The notes: generated by a model from the letters alone, not told the origin. Positions 9,114 through 18,931 are shown, counted from the first letter of the stretch. The stretch: 64,000 bases of DNA from SCGC-AAA076-P13 sp963926355 (GCA_963926355.1 CAWUWW010000013.1:31426-95425); one strand, 5' to 3'. Program-made: numbers and translations.

Positions 9114-9623
9114 ATGAACATATTCATAGTGGGTCCAATGGGATCAGGGAAATCAACTGTCGGTAAGATAATTTCAGGTGAGTTATTCCTGACTTTTTTT
9201 GATACAGATGGGGAGATTGAATCCAGAACAGGCGCTTCTATAGATTGGATATTTGATCTTGAGGGCGAAGAAGGGTTTAGAAAAAGAGAAAGCAATGTTT
9301 TAGAAGAAATGGTTAAGCAAAATTCCATTGTATTATCAACTGGGGGTGGAATTATTCTTTCAGAAGCAAATAGGGAAATGCTATCTTCACGAGGCTCTGT
9401 ATTTTATCTTGCCACTCCAATTGCGACTCAGCTTGAAAGGACTTCTAAGGATAAAGATAGACCACTTCTAAAAAATGGCGATCCTGGTGAAATTCTTAAA
9501 AAACTTCATGAAACAAGAGAAAGCCTTTATGAGGAAGTTGCTGATTATGTTGTCAATACCGAAGGCAAATCTAGCCAAGAGGTTGCAGCTGAAATTGTTA
9601 AATTAGTAAAGAATTATGGCTAG
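9114..9623 (+). CDS. aroK: shikimate kinase
   Basis: Phosphorylates shikimate with ATP, step five of the chorismate pathway. P-loop GPMGSGKST at residues 7-15, the shikimate/Mg site DTDGEIE around residue 31, the GEEGFRKRES helix, and the adenine loop RPLL. 169 residues matches AroK. Overlaps aroB by 8 nt, indicating an aroK-aroB operon. No clear Shine-Dalgarno precedes the ATG, and the 107-bp divergent gap to mrcA is AT-rich with several TATA-like boxes but no single convincing promoter. Confidence 0.93.
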   Translation: MNIFIVGPMGSGKSTVGKIISGELFLTFFDTDGEIESRTGASIDWIFDLEGEEGFRKRESNVLEEMVKQNSIVLSTGGGIILSEANREMLSSRGSVFYLATPIATQLERTSKDKDRPLLKNGDPGEILKKLHETRESLYEEVADYVVNTEGKSSQEVAAEIVKLVKNYG

Positions 9624-10686
9624 AACTATTATTGTTGGGAAGACCCCCTTTAAATATAATGTACTTATTGCTAAAAATGCTCTAACTAAGGCTAATTTAT
9701 TAGGTCATCTTAAAACAAAAAATAAAGTCTTTATTATTACTGACTCAGGTGTTCCAAAAAAGTATCTTGATGAAGTTAAAGAAATCCTAAAAAATAAAAA
9801 GAAGTGCTATGTACATATACTAGAACAAGGTGAGAAATCTAAATCATTTTCTTCATATATAACTATCCAAGAAAAATTAGCTGACTTAAAATTTGATAGG
9901 TCTGACTGCATGATTGCTCTTGGTGGCGGTGTTGTTGGTGACGTTACCGGGTTTTGTGCCGCAACCTTTCTTAGAGGAATTGACTTCATCCAAATACCTA
10001 CAACTTTATTGTCTCAAGTAGATTCATCAGTGGGGGGCAAGACTGCTATAAATATAAAACAAGGTAAAAACTTAATTGGCTCATTCAACAACCCAAGCTT
10101 AGTTTTAATCAGTAGTAAGTTTATTGAGACCTTAACAGAAAGAGAATTTAATTCTGGGTTGGGAGAGGTTATCAAATATGCCTTTATAGGAAATAAAAAA
10201 CTCTACAAATTAATTAAAGAAAATTCAGAAGCCATCAAGAATAGACAGTTAAATATTTTAGAAGATATCATAGAGGAATCTATAAAAACAAAAGCCAAAA
10301 TTGTTACTGAAGATGAAAAAGAAAGTGGTATAAGAGCAATTTTAAATTTTGGTCATACATTTGGACACGCTATAGAAGCTTTCAATAAATATAAAAATAT
10401 TACACATGGCGAGGCTGTGACTATTGGTATGATAATAGCTGCAAAAATTTCTTTTTATGAAGGCCATATAAAAAACTACCAACTAGATAACGTTGTAAAT
10501 CTTATAGATTCATTGGGACTAAACTCTGAATATAAAAAATATAAATACGAAAACTTAAAGAAATTTATTTTAAATGATAAAAAAGTATCTGAAGGAAAAT
10601 TAAATTTAATTTTAATTAACTCTTCTGGGAAAGCATTTAAGACAAATAAATTTAATCCAAAAAATCTTCAAAAAGCCTTTATCTAA
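9616..10686 (+). CDS. aroB: 3-dehydroquinate synthase
   Basis: NAD- and metal-dependent enzyme converting DAHP to 3-dehydroquinate. Visible features are the NAD-binding GGGVVGDVTGF, the substrate loop DSSVGGKTAIN, GLGEVIKYA, and the metal-binding NFGHTFGHAIE with its histidines. 356 residues is the usual length. Starts inside the end of aroK and its stop overlaps the convergent gltB stop by 4 nt, so there is no room for a terminator between them. Confidence 0.94.
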   Translation: MARTIIVGKTPFKYNVLIAKNALTKANLLGHLKTKNKVFIITDSGVPKKYLDEVKEILKNKKKCYVHILEQGEKSKSFSSYITIQEKLADLKFDRSDCMIALGGGVVGDVTGFCAATFLRGIDFIQIPTTLLSQVDSSVGGKTAINIKQGKNLIGSFNNPSLVLISSKFIETLTEREFNSGLGEVIKYAFIGNKKLYKLIKENSEAIKNRQLNILEDIIEESIKTKAKIVTEDEKESGIRAILNFGHTFGHAIEAFNKYKNITHGEAVTIGMIIAAKISFYEGHIKNYQLDNVVNLIDSLGLNSEYKKYKYENLKKFILNDKKVSEGKLNLILINSSGKAFKTNKFNPKNLQKAFI

Positions 10687-13600
10687 GCTGCATTAGCAGT
10701 TGTTGCTTTTAATAAATCTTGAATATTTGAAGCTGCTGGAACAACTAGCCAAAAATAAGGCTCAAACTTATCAAAATCTTCAACTAGCTCCCTTGCCTTA
10801 AGGCTATTTGTTTGTTTGTAATGCTCTGCGATTATTTCTTTTAAATGTTTTCTATGAGACTGCATATCTTCTGAATGAATTCTTTCTAAATTTACTAGCC
10901 CCCTATTACATTTATCAAAAAATGTTTTGTCTTCATCTAAAACATATGCAAACCCACCTGTCATGCCTGCTCCAAAATTTGCACCAACAGATCCTAAAAC
11001 AGTAACCTGTCCTCCAGTCATATACTCACAACAATGATCTCCGGACCCTTCTATTACTGCTGAAGCTCCTGAGTTTCTTACAGCAAACCTTTCTCCAGCT
11101 CTTCCGGAGACATAAAGTTGACCTCCTGTTGCTCCATACAAACAAGTATTACCAACCAAAACAGTATCCTCATTGGAGGCCAAGGCAGGGGTTTCATTTT
11201 TTATAACTATCTTCCCTCCATTCATGCCCTTACCAACATAGTCATTAGCATCGCCATCTACCATCAATTCAATACCCTTGGCATTCCAACAGCCAAAGCT
11301 TTGGCCGGCAGATCCTGAAAAATTTAAATTTATAGGATTTATTAAGCCTGGTTCTCCATACTTTTTAGCAACATAACCTGAAATCAGCGCCCCTATTGAT
11401 CTATCGGTATTTGATATCTTGAAGTCTAAAGAGATAGATTCTTCATTATCAATAGATTCCTTAGCTTGTCTTAAAACCTTCCTAGCTAATAAACCCTTAT
11501 CCCATGGGCTATTTTTTTTAGAAGTGCAGAAGAAACTTTCATTTATTGCGCTATCTTTATAAAGGAGATCGCTCAAATCTATTGATTGGTATTGTTTATC
11601 AAGGCTCCTAATTTTTTCAAGATACTGAGTTTGACCAATAATATCTTCAAATTTTTCTACACCAATCTCACTTAAATGATGTCTGACATCATTTGCAATA
11701 AATTTAAAATAGTTCATTACTCTCTCTTTATCGCCAATGAAATGATGTTTTATTAAATCATCTCTTTGTGTGGCTACTCCAGTAGCACAGTTATTTAGAT
11801 GGCATATTCTTAAATATTTACATCCCATTGCTATCATTGGGCCCGTTCCAAAACCAAATGATTCTGCACCAAGAATAGCTGCTTTAATTACATCCAATCC
11901 CGTCTTCATTCCTCCATCAGCCTGGAGTCTAACTTTGTGCCTAAGACCACTGTTTCTTAGACTTTGATGGGCTTCGGCTAAACCAAGTTCCCATGGAGAT
12001 CCTGCGTATCTTATTGATGTCAAAGGACTGGCTCCAGTTCCACCATCATGACCTGAGATAGTTATTAAATCTGCATATGCCTTAGCTACTCCCGAGGCTA
12101 TAGTTCCAACTCCTGGTTCCGAGACTAGCTTTACAGATACTAATGCCTTGGGATTAACTTCTTTAAGATCATAGATAAGTTGTGCTAAATCTTCTATAGA
12201 ATAAATATCATGATGAGGAGGAGGCGAGATCAATGTCACTCCCTGGGTTGAGTATCTTAATTTAGCAATTAACTTATTTACTTTGCCTCCTGGTAGCTGA
12301 CCGCCCTCTCCGGGCTTGGCACCTTGAGCAATTTTAATTTGTAATACTTCTGCATTAACTAGGTAATGTGGAGTAACCCCAAATCTTCCTGATGCAATCT
12401 GCTTAATCTTTGACATCTTCGAGGTGCCATATCTTTCAGCAGCCTCTCCGCCCTCTCCAGAATTTGATCTTGCACCTAACTCATTCATTGCCTCAGCCAG
12501 TGTTTCATGAGCTTTAGGAGATAATGCCCCTAAACTCATTCCAGCGGAATCAAACCTAGTTAAAATATTTTTTTCTGACTCCACCTTGTTAAGGTCTATT
12601 TTTTTATGGCCTGAATTAACTTCAAGCAAATCTCTAAGCATCGCGGGAGGCCTTGAATCTACAAGATGAGCATACTCCTGATAAGTAACCTCTGATCCTG
12701 TTGAAACTGCATCTTGAAGTTTTTTTACAATCTCAGGATTATAAGCATGATACTCGCCGCCATGAATATACTTAAGAAGTCCTCCAACACTCATATCAGA
12801 AAGATTTGATCTTGCGTAATCATCAAGAACTCTTAGTTCTTCATCAAGGTCTTTAAAATTTCGTCCTTTAACTCTGCTTGTTGTATTTTTGAAACATAAG
12901 TCAACGATATCTTTATCTAGACCAACTATTTCAAATAGCTGAGAGCCTCGATAACTAGAAATTGTTGAAATACCCATCTTTGAAATGATTTTTAGCAGGC
13001 CTTTATTAACCCCTTTTCTATATCTGGCACAGTTTTCATGAGGAGAGCCCTTAAGCTCATTTCTTTGAGTTAAGTCTAGTATTGTTTGGTATGCCAATGT
13101 TGGATAGACAGCTGTTGCACCAAAGCCTATTAAACAAGCAATCTGATGGGTATCTCTAGCAGAAGAAGATGTAACTATTATATTTGCATCAGATCTCAAG
13201 CCTATTCTCACCAACTCCTGATGAACTCCCCCAACTGCTAAAAGAGCATTAATAGGGAGCTTGCCCGGCCCAGGTAATTCTTCAATAAGGTGAATTATAG
13301 GGTTCTCATCTTTTACATATTTTACAACTTCACTTTGTAAATTTTTTATAGCTTTTTTGAGAGAGATATTTTTGTCATATGAAAGAGATATTTCTTTTGA
13401 ATTGAAATATGGATTGGTGATAACAGATTGAAGTTTTTTATATGAAAGAACTGGTGATGTTGTAACTAACCTCTTCGCATGATCTTCGGATTCTTCATAT
13501 ATGTTTAGCTCTGGACCAAAGCATGTTTCTAGTGACATGACTCCAACCTCTCTTAAAGAATCTATAGGAGGATTTGTTACTTGAGCAAACTGTTGCCTAA

Positions 13601-15116
13601 AGAAATCATAGAGCTGTCTATGCATTTTACTCATAACAGCAAGAGCCGTATCATCTCCCATTGATCCCGTGCCTTCTTGAGAGTCAATTGCAAGTGGCTT
13701 AATAACAGAGGATCTTTCTTCTTTATAAAGTAAGAATAATTTTGTAGTTATAAGGAAGTCATTAGCCGGCATTTGTCTTAAGCCTGGTCCTTCATATGAA
13801 TCTAAACTTGATTCAATATAAACAGCATTTTCTCTTAACCATTTTCTGTAAGGTTTCTTTGCTTTCAGCACATTATCTATGGGGTTCTCATTAAAAATTT
13901 CACCTGTATGGGTATTTATGGCAATGATGCCTCCAGGCTGAACCCTTCCTTTTGAAACAATATTTCTATCATCTACTGGATTTACGCCTGTTTCAGAAGC
14001 AATTGTAATATTATTCTTGTCATCAATTTGATATCTTGCTGGTCTCAAGCCATTTCTATCAAGCATACATATTGACCATTTTCCATCTGACATTACTATT
14101 CCAGCAGGGCCATCCCATGGCTCCATATGCATAGAGTTATATTCATGAAATGCTCTTATATCGGCATCCAGTGATTGGGTATTTTGCCAGGCAGGAGGAA
14201 GAACCATTCTAATAGCTCTAAATATGTTAACTCCGCCTTTTATTAATAGCTCAATCATATTATCTAGAGAAGATGAATCTGAGCCAGTTTCATTTACAAG
14301 TTGTTTAAATTTCTGAATCTTTGGTATTAGAGGTGTTACAAATTTAGAAGATCTAGCTTTTACCCAATTTCTATTCCCTTGAATGGCATTAATTTCTCCG
14401 TTATGAGCAAGCATCCTAAAGGGCTGAGCCAGATGCCATCTTGGACTAGTATTAGTTGAGAACCTTTGATGAAATACACAAGAAGAGGCTGTAAGATCTT
14501 TATGCTGCAAGTCTATATAAAATTCTTTTATAGCATTTGGTAGCATTAATCCTTTATAAACTATTGTCTTAGATGAAAAACTGCATAAGTATAAAACCTC
14601 ATCATTAAGATATATCTCTTCTATAAATTTTCTTGCTTGTAGTAAATTAGTATCAAACTTTTGATCATTAAAAACTTTTTCTGATGGTGTAATAAATAAT
14701 TGATATATATGAGGGGCGCAATCTAAAGCTATTTTTCCAAGGATTTTTTTATTAACTGGGACTTTCCTAATTGCGGAAAGAGTTAGTTTTTCTTTTTTTA
14801 AAATTTTATCTAATTGAGGAAGGATTGTTTCAATATTGTTATTGTAAAATAATTGACCTATAGCAAAAATTTTAGGTAATTTAATGTCCAAATCTTTGTA
14901 TACTGCATTTCTAAAATAGTCATGATCTATATCAAACAATAGTCCGCAGCCATCTCCTGTTTTTCCATCAGAGCCAACACCCCCTCTATGAGTCATACTT
15001 ACTAAAGCATTTATAGAGCTTGTAATTACCTTGTGAGATTTAATGCCGTCGATATTGGAAACAAGTCCAAACCCGCAGTTATCTTTAAAGTCTTCTTTTT
15101 TGTATAGTCCTGGCAT
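10683..15116 (-). CDS. gltB: glutamate synthase (NADPH) large subunit
   Basis: Alpha subunit of GOGAT: transfers the glutamine amide nitrogen to 2-oxoglutarate. The class II amidotransferase domain starts at Cys14 (CGFGLVSN), so a 13-residue propeptide is expected to be removed. It is followed by the central domain, the FMN/2-oxoglutarate synthase domain (SGEGGEAAERYG, ISGHDGGTGASP), the 3Fe-4S cluster motif CKYLRICHLNNC (C-x5-C-x4-C) and the C-terminal beta-helix GXXGXG repeats. 1477 residues is full length. It lies on the opposite strand to its partner gltD, with the two genes diverging from a roughly 95-bp gap; normally they are one operon. No frameshift seen. Confidence 0.96.
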   Translation of the reverse strand: MPGLYKKEDFKDNCGFGLVSNIDGIKSHKVITSSINALVSMTHRGGVGSDGKTGDGCGLLFDIDHDYFRNAVYKDLDIKLPKIFAIGQLFYNNNIETILPQLDKILKKEKLTLSAIRKVPVNKKILGKIALDCAPHIYQLFITPSEKVFNDQKFDTNLLQARKFIEEIYLNDEVLYLCSFSSKTIVYKGLMLPNAIKEFYIDLQHKDLTASSCVFHQRFSTNTSPRWHLAQPFRMLAHNGEINAIQGNRNWVKARSSKFVTPLIPKIQKFKQLVNETGSDSSSLDNMIELLIKGGVNIFRAIRMVLPPAWQNTQSLDADIRAFHEYNSMHMEPWDGPAGIVMSDGKWSICMLDRNGLRPARYQIDDKNNITIASETGVNPVDDRNIVSKGRVQPGGIIAINTHTGEIFNENPIDNVLKAKKPYRKWLRENAVYIESSLDSYEGPGLRQMPANDFLITTKLFLLYKEERSSVIKPLAIDSQEGTGSMGDDTALAVMSKMHRQLYDFFRQQFAQVTNPPIDSLREVGVMSLETCFGPELNIYEESEDHAKRLVTTSPVLSYKKLQSVITNPYFNSKEISLSYDKNISLKKAIKNLQSEVVKYVKDENPIIHLIEELPGPGKLPINALLAVGGVHQELVRIGLRSDANIIVTSSSARDTHQIACLIGFGATAVYPTLAYQTILDLTQRNELKGSPHENCARYRKGVNKGLLKIISKMGISTISSYRGSQLFEIVGLDKDIVDLCFKNTTSRVKGRNFKDLDEELRVLDDYARSNLSDMSVGGLLKYIHGGEYHAYNPEIVKKLQDAVSTGSEVTYQEYAHLVDSRPPAMLRDLLEVNSGHKKIDLNKVESEKNILTRFDSAGMSLGALSPKAHETLAEAMNELGARSNSGEGGEAAERYGTSKMSKIKQIASGRFGVTPHYLVNAEVLQIKIAQGAKPGEGGQLPGGKVNKLIAKLRYSTQGVTLISPPPHHDIYSIEDLAQLIYDLKEVNPKALVSVKLVSEPGVGTIASGVAKAYADLITISGHDGGTGASPLTSIRYAGSPWELGLAEAHQSLRNSGLRHKVRLQADGGMKTGLDVIKAAILGAESFGFGTGPMIAMGCKYLRICHLNNCATGVATQRDDLIKHHFIGDKERVMNYFKFIANDVRHHLSEIGVEKFEDIIGQTQYLEKIRSLDKQYQSIDLSDLLYKDSAINESFFCTSKKNSPWDKGLLARKVLRQAKESIDNEESISLDFKISNTDRSIGALISGYVAKKYGEPGLINPINLNFSGSAGQSFGCWNAKGIELMVDGDANDYVGKGMNGGKIVIKNETPALASNEDTVLVGNTCLYGATGGQLYVSGRAGERFAVRNSGASAVIEGSGDHCCEYMTGGQVTVLGSVGANFGAGMTGGFAYVLDEDKTFFDKCNRGLVNLERIHSEDMQSHRKHLKEIIAEHYKQTNSLKARELVEDFDKFEPYFWLVVPAASNIQDLLKATTANAA

Positions 15117-15131
15117 GTGAAAAATATATTG

Positions 15132-15161
15132 TTTACATGGATTCTATCATAAAACTATACC
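15132..15161 (+). promoter_or_regulatory. weak promoter candidate for gltD
   Basis: TTTACA at 15132-15137 and TATACC at 15156-15161 are separated by 18 bp in the gltB-gltD divergent gap. The -10 match is poor, as would be expected for an activator-dependent promoter. Use would give a leader of roughly 45 nt to ATG 15212. Confidence 0.25.
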
Positions 15162-15177
15162 AATTCCATCCTGTAAA

Positions 15178-15195
15178 TGTCATACTATGTCATAC
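15178..15195 (+). repeat. two direct TGTCATAC repeats, 10-bp period
   Basis: TGTCATAC occurs at 15178-15185 and again at 15188-15195, separated by TA, so the units sit one helical turn apart on the same DNA face. They lie between the candidate promoter and the upstream start of gltD. This geometry fits a protein-binding site, but two copies in AT-rich DNA can also be chance. Confidence 0.4.
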
Positions 15196-15211
15196 AAAGA
15201 TCATCCTAAAT

Positions 15212-16867
15212 ATGAAAAATAAAAATAAGCAATATAGAGTTGAGAAAGGTCTTTTGCTTTTCACCCAACCAAGATCTCCATATTTTTATGGAAAGCTAAG
15301 AGTAAATGGAAAGTATGTAACTCAGTCATTCGCTCCTATTTCTAATTTAGATGAAGCTAAGAGTAGGTTGTATAAATGGCGAGATGAGCTTATGAGTATG
15401 AACTCTCAGCCAATACCTTCTAAAAGCTTTCATGAGAGAGATGAGTATATGACTCATGAGAAACTTGATAATGACTTCCAATTTTTAGAAGTTGGGCGCT
15501 TTGATCCAGTTAAAAAATCTGCAGATGAAAGAAAGATTAGCTTCGTTGAAATCTACAGTGAGTACAACCAAACCCAAGCTTCCAACCAAGCTCATAGATG
15601 TTTAGACTGCGGAAATCCTTATTGTGAATGGAAGTGCCCTGTTCACAACTATATCCCAGACTGGCTTAAGCTTGTAAATGAAGGAAATATCATTGAAGCA
15701 GCCGAACTATGCCATTCAACAAATAGCTTGCCTGAAGTATGCGGTAGGGTTTGCCCTCAAGACAGGCTCTGTGAAGGTGCTTGTACTCTTAATGATGGCT
15801 TTGGAGCAGTTACCATAGGTTCAACTGAAAAATACATAATGGAGAAAGCTTTCGAGATGGGCTGGAAGCCAGACATGTCTTATAGAAATTGGACTGATAA
15901 AAAAGTAGCCATAGTAGGATCAGGTCCTGCAGGAATAGCTTGCGCTGACGTCTTAACAAGGTCAGGAGTTCATAGCCATGTTTTTGATAAAAATGAGGAG
16001 ATAGGCGGGCTTTTAACTTTTGGAATTCCTGAGTTTAAATTAGAAAAATCAGTAGTAAAAAGAAGAAGGAAAATATTAGAGGAAATGGGGGTGAACTTTC
16101 ATTTAGGAAAAGAGATTGGAAAAGATATTCCTTTCAAGAAATTATACGAAGATTATGATGCAGTTTTTCTAGCCATGGGTACTTATACATCTCTTGAGGG
16201 AGGCTTTGGAGGTGAGAAGTTAAATGGAGTTCACAAAGCTATCGATTATCTAATTTCAAGCACCAAAAAACTTCTTAAGTTGCAAAAAAATAAAGAAGAT
16301 TTTATTAACCTTAAAGGTAAAAAAGTTATTGTCTTGGGAGGCGGTGATACTGCAATGGATTGCAATAGAACAGCTATAAGACAAGGCGCTGAGTCAGTGC
16401 AATGTTTATACAGAAGAGATGAAGCAAATATGCCTGGCTCAAAAAGAGAAGTGCAAAATGCGAAAGAAGAAGGAGTTCAGTTTGAATTTAATATTCAACC
16501 TGTTGATATAGTAGGTACTGATAAGGTAGAGGGTGTGAAGATTGTTAAAACGCAATTAGGAGAGCCTGATCAAAATGGCAGAAGAGTCCCTATACCTATT
16601 CCTGGTTCAGAAACAATATATGAGGCAGATGCAGTAGTTATAGCTTTTGGTTTTAGGGCAAGTCCATCAGAGTGGTTTGGTAAATTTAATATAGACACTC
16701 ATAAAAGTGGTCTTGTAATAGCAGAAGAGCATCAAGAATATAAATTTCAGACATCTAATAAAAAAATATTTTCTGGTGGTGATATGGTTCGAGGCTCTGA
16801 TTTAGTAGTAACAGCTATATGGGAAGGACGTGAAGCAGCTAAAAGTATTATAAAATACGTATCATGA
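15212..16867 (+). CDS. gltD: glutamate synthase small subunit with integrase-like N-terminal extension
   Basis: Beta subunit of GOGAT: takes electrons from NADPH via FAD to the large subunit. The conserved part begins near ATG 15449 (NDFQFLEVGRFDP) and has the 4Fe-4S cysteines (CLDCGNPYCEWKCP, CGRVCPQDRLCEGAC), the FAD GSGPAGIACAD fold and the NADPH GGGDTAMD fold; from 15449 it is 472 residues, the normal size. The same frame is open upstream to ATG 15212 (551 residues) and encodes YFYGKLRVNGKYVTQSF followed by a DEAKSRLYKWRDEL helix, which resembles the three-strand-plus-helix arm-type domain of phage tyrosine integrases. ATG 15449 has a GAGAG ribosome site 10 nt upstream; 15212 has only a weak AAAGA. 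Either start, or both, may be used. Ends in an ATGA overlap with hemE. Confidence 0.85.
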   Translation: MKNKNKQYRVEKGLLLFTQPRSPYFYGKLRVNGKYVTQSFAPISNLDEAKSRLYKWRDELMSMNSQPIPSKSFHERDEYMTHEKLDNDFQFLEVGRFDPVKKSADERKISFVEIYSEYNQTQASNQAHRCLDCGNPYCEWKCPVHNYIPDWLKLVNEGNIIEAAELCHSTNSLPEVCGRVCPQDRLCEGACTLNDGFGAVTIGSTEKYIMEKAFEMGWKPDMSYRNWTDKKVAIVGSGPAGIACADVLTRSGVHSHVFDKNEEIGGLLTFGIPEFKLEKSVVKRRRKILEEMGVNFHLGKEIGKDIPFKKLYEDYDAVFLAMGTYTSLEGGFGGEKLNGVHKAIDYLISSTKKLLKLQKNKEDFINLKGKKVIVLGGGDTAMDCNRTAIRQGAESVQCLYRRDEANMPGSKREVQNAKEEGVQFEFNIQPVDIVGTDKVEGVKIVKTQLGEPDQNGRRVPIPIPGSETIYEADAVVIAFGFRASPSEWFGKFNIDTHKSGLVIAEEHQEYKFQTSNKKIFSGGDMVRGSDLVVTAIWEGREAAKSIIKYVS

Positions 16868-17901
16868 CAATTCCTAACTCTATTTTTCTTCAAGCTTTAC
16901 ATAAAGAAAAGCTTTCCACACCGCCTATTTGGTATATGAGACAAGCTGGAAGATACATGCCTGAATATAGAGCTGTAAGGAAAGGATTTAAGAATTTTCT
17001 GGACATGTGTAAAGACCCTGATGTTTGTTGTGAACTTGCACTCCAACCAATAGACAAATTTAATTTAGACGCCTCAATTTTATTCTCAGATATACTAACA
17101 ATACCTGATGCAATGAATCTAAAGGTTAAGTTCTTAGAGGGAGAAGGCCCTGTATTTGATAATCCAATAAAGAGTGCTCAAGATGTTCTTGATATAGAGC
17201 CTTTTGATGCTGACAAACTCTCATATGTCTATAAAGCTGTTAGTAATATAAGATCTGCTCTTCCAAAAAATATTCCCTTAATAGGTTTTTGTGGAAGCCC
17301 TTGGACTTTAGCTGCATATTCAATTGAAGGAAGGTCATCAAAAGATTTTAATATCACAAAAAAATTTATTGAGGAAAATAATGAAGAAGCTCATATCTTT
17401 CTACAAAAACTAACAGATGCATGTTTTATTTATCTTAAAGAGCAAGTTAAAGCTGGGGCTGATGTTATTCAGATATTTGATTCATGGGCAAACCTGCTAA
17501 GAGAATCTGATTACCAAAAATATTCTCTAAATTATATTTCTTCTCTTATCTCATCACTGAAAAATGACCCTTTGACTTCATCTACTCCAATAATTTTATT
17601 TGCTAGAGAGCCAAAATGCACAACAGATTTTATTATAAATACCAATGCAGACTGCTTGAGTCTCTATTGGAGCATGAGCCCAAAAGATTACACTTACCTT
17701 TCAGGCAAGGTTTCTTTACAAGGAAATTTAAATCCAAAAATATTATTGGAATCTAATAAAGTAATTAAAAAAGAGACTTACAAAATATTAGATACTTTTA
17801 AAGACTACCCTGGTTATATATTTAACTTAGGTCATGGAATTACACCAGATATAGATCCAGAAAAAGTTAACTACCTAACTAATATAATTAGAGAGAGATA
17901 G
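16864..17901 (+). CDS. hemE: uroporphyrinogen decarboxylase
   Basis: Decarboxylates uroporphyrinogen III to coproporphyrinogen III in haem synthesis. The N-terminal signature PIWYMRQAGRYMPEY, the catalytic-region aspartate in ILFSDILTIPDAM, and GFCGSPWTLAAY and NLGHGITPD are all present. 345 residues, typical length. Translationally coupled to gltD by a 4-nt overlap, the same order as in Pseudomonas. Four nucleotides separate it from the convergent tesB. Confidence 0.95.
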   Translation: MTIPNSIFLQALHKEKLSTPPIWYMRQAGRYMPEYRAVRKGFKNFLDMCKDPDVCCELALQPIDKFNLDASILFSDILTIPDAMNLKVKFLEGEGPVFDNPIKSAQDVLDIEPFDADKLSYVYKAVSNIRSALPKNIPLIGFCGSPWTLAAYSIEGRSSKDFNITKKFIEENNEEAHIFLQKLTDACFIYLKEQVKAGADVIQIFDSWANLLRESDYQKYSLNYISSLISSLKNDPLTSSTPIILFAREPKCTTDFIINTNADCLSLYWSMSPKDYTYLSGKVSLQGNLNPKILLESNKVIKKETYKILDTFKDYPGYIFNLGHGITPDIDPEKVNYLTNIIRER

Positions 17902-17905
17902 TTCC

Positions 17906-18793
17906 TTATCTCCTATCTTCTGGCCAAAGCCTTATAAGACCTTCCTGGGTGCAAGAGGCTATCAATTTTCCATCTTTTGAATAAATTGACCCTCTACAGA
18001 AACCTCTAGAATTTCCAGAATAAGGGCTATCAATTGCATACAAAACCCAATCATTAAAATCTAGCTTTTGATGAAACCACATTGCATGATCTAGACTTGC
18101 AACTTGAAGATTTTTTGTTAAAAAGTTCATGCCATGAGCGTTATTTGCAGCAGCCAATAACCCCATGTCTGAGATATAAAGCAAAAATGCTTGTTGAATT
18201 TTTTCATCATCAGGCATTACACCATCTGGCCTTATCCAAGTATTTCTATATGGTGAGCTTTTTTTTGGATTTGCATAGTCATGGATTTCAACAGGCCTCA
18301 TTTCGACCTCTCTTTTCCTTAAAAATAGAGGGAGGTCATCTATATCTAACTTCGAATTATTAGATATCTCCTCTCTAATTTCCAATTCATTCTTTAACCC
18401 CTCATAGCCAGGGAGATCAGGCATTGGTATTTGATGTGTTAAGCCCTCTTCTCTTTTTTGGAAGGAGACTGAGCAATTAAAGATTGCTTCTCCATCCTGG
18501 ATCGCCTTTACAGTTCTTGTTGTAAAGCTTTTACCATCTCTGATTCTATCTACAGTAAAAATAATAGGCTTGTCCATTTGGCCTGGTCTTAAAAAGTAGG
18601 AATGGAAAGAATGTGCAAAATGATCCTTCTCTATTGTGTTGTAAGCTGCAATTAATGTTTGCGCCATAACCTGTCCACCAAATACTCTTGCCCAACCAAC
18701 ATTTTTTCCCGTCCAGCTAAAAATATCTCTATCAATTTCATTTAGTGAAAAAAGTTCTAAACAGTTACTTAAAAGGTTTCCTTTTTCTTCCAT
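17906..18793 (-). CDS. tesB: acyl-CoA thioesterase II
   Basis: Double-hotdog thioesterase hydrolysing medium- and long-chain acyl-CoA. N-terminal hotdog RVFGGQVMAQTL with the HSFHSYFLRPG strand, linker, then C-terminal hotdog with Asp209 (YISDMGLL), SLDHAMWFH and Gln283 (ASCTQEGLIR), which align with the catalytic Asp and Gln of E. coli TesB. 295 residues (E. coli 286). Divergent from cobS across 138 bp; no operon partner. Confidence 0.9.
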   Translation of the reverse strand: MEEKGNLLSNCLELFSLNEIDRDIFSWTGKNVGWARVFGGQVMAQTLIAAYNTIEKDHFAHSFHSYFLRPGQMDKPIIFTVDRIRDGKSFTTRTVKAIQDGEAIFNCSVSFQKREEGLTHQIPMPDLPGYEGLKNELEIREEISNNSKLDIDDLPLFLRKREVEMRPVEIHDYANPKKSSPYRNTWIRPDGVMPDDEKIQQAFLLYISDMGLLAAANNAHGMNFLTKNLQVASLDHAMWFHQKLDFNDWVLYAIDSPYSGNSRGFCRGSIYSKDGKLIASCTQEGLIRLWPEDRR

Positions 18794-18931
18794 TATTTTT
18801 TTATACTCAGGTTAATTAATATTTCTATAGATTATAGCAAGGTTCATATCTAATCTATTATTAATAAAAACTAGAACTTTTACACTTCAAAAAGTATTAT
18901 GTGGCAACTGTAAGAAAAACCATCAAATTAA

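Noticed and set aside
10683..15116. gltB inversion as assembly error
   Set aside because: Not fully excluded, but both junctions are tidy (4-nt stop overlap with aroB, intact start region toward gltD), so it is reported as genuine with a check suggested.
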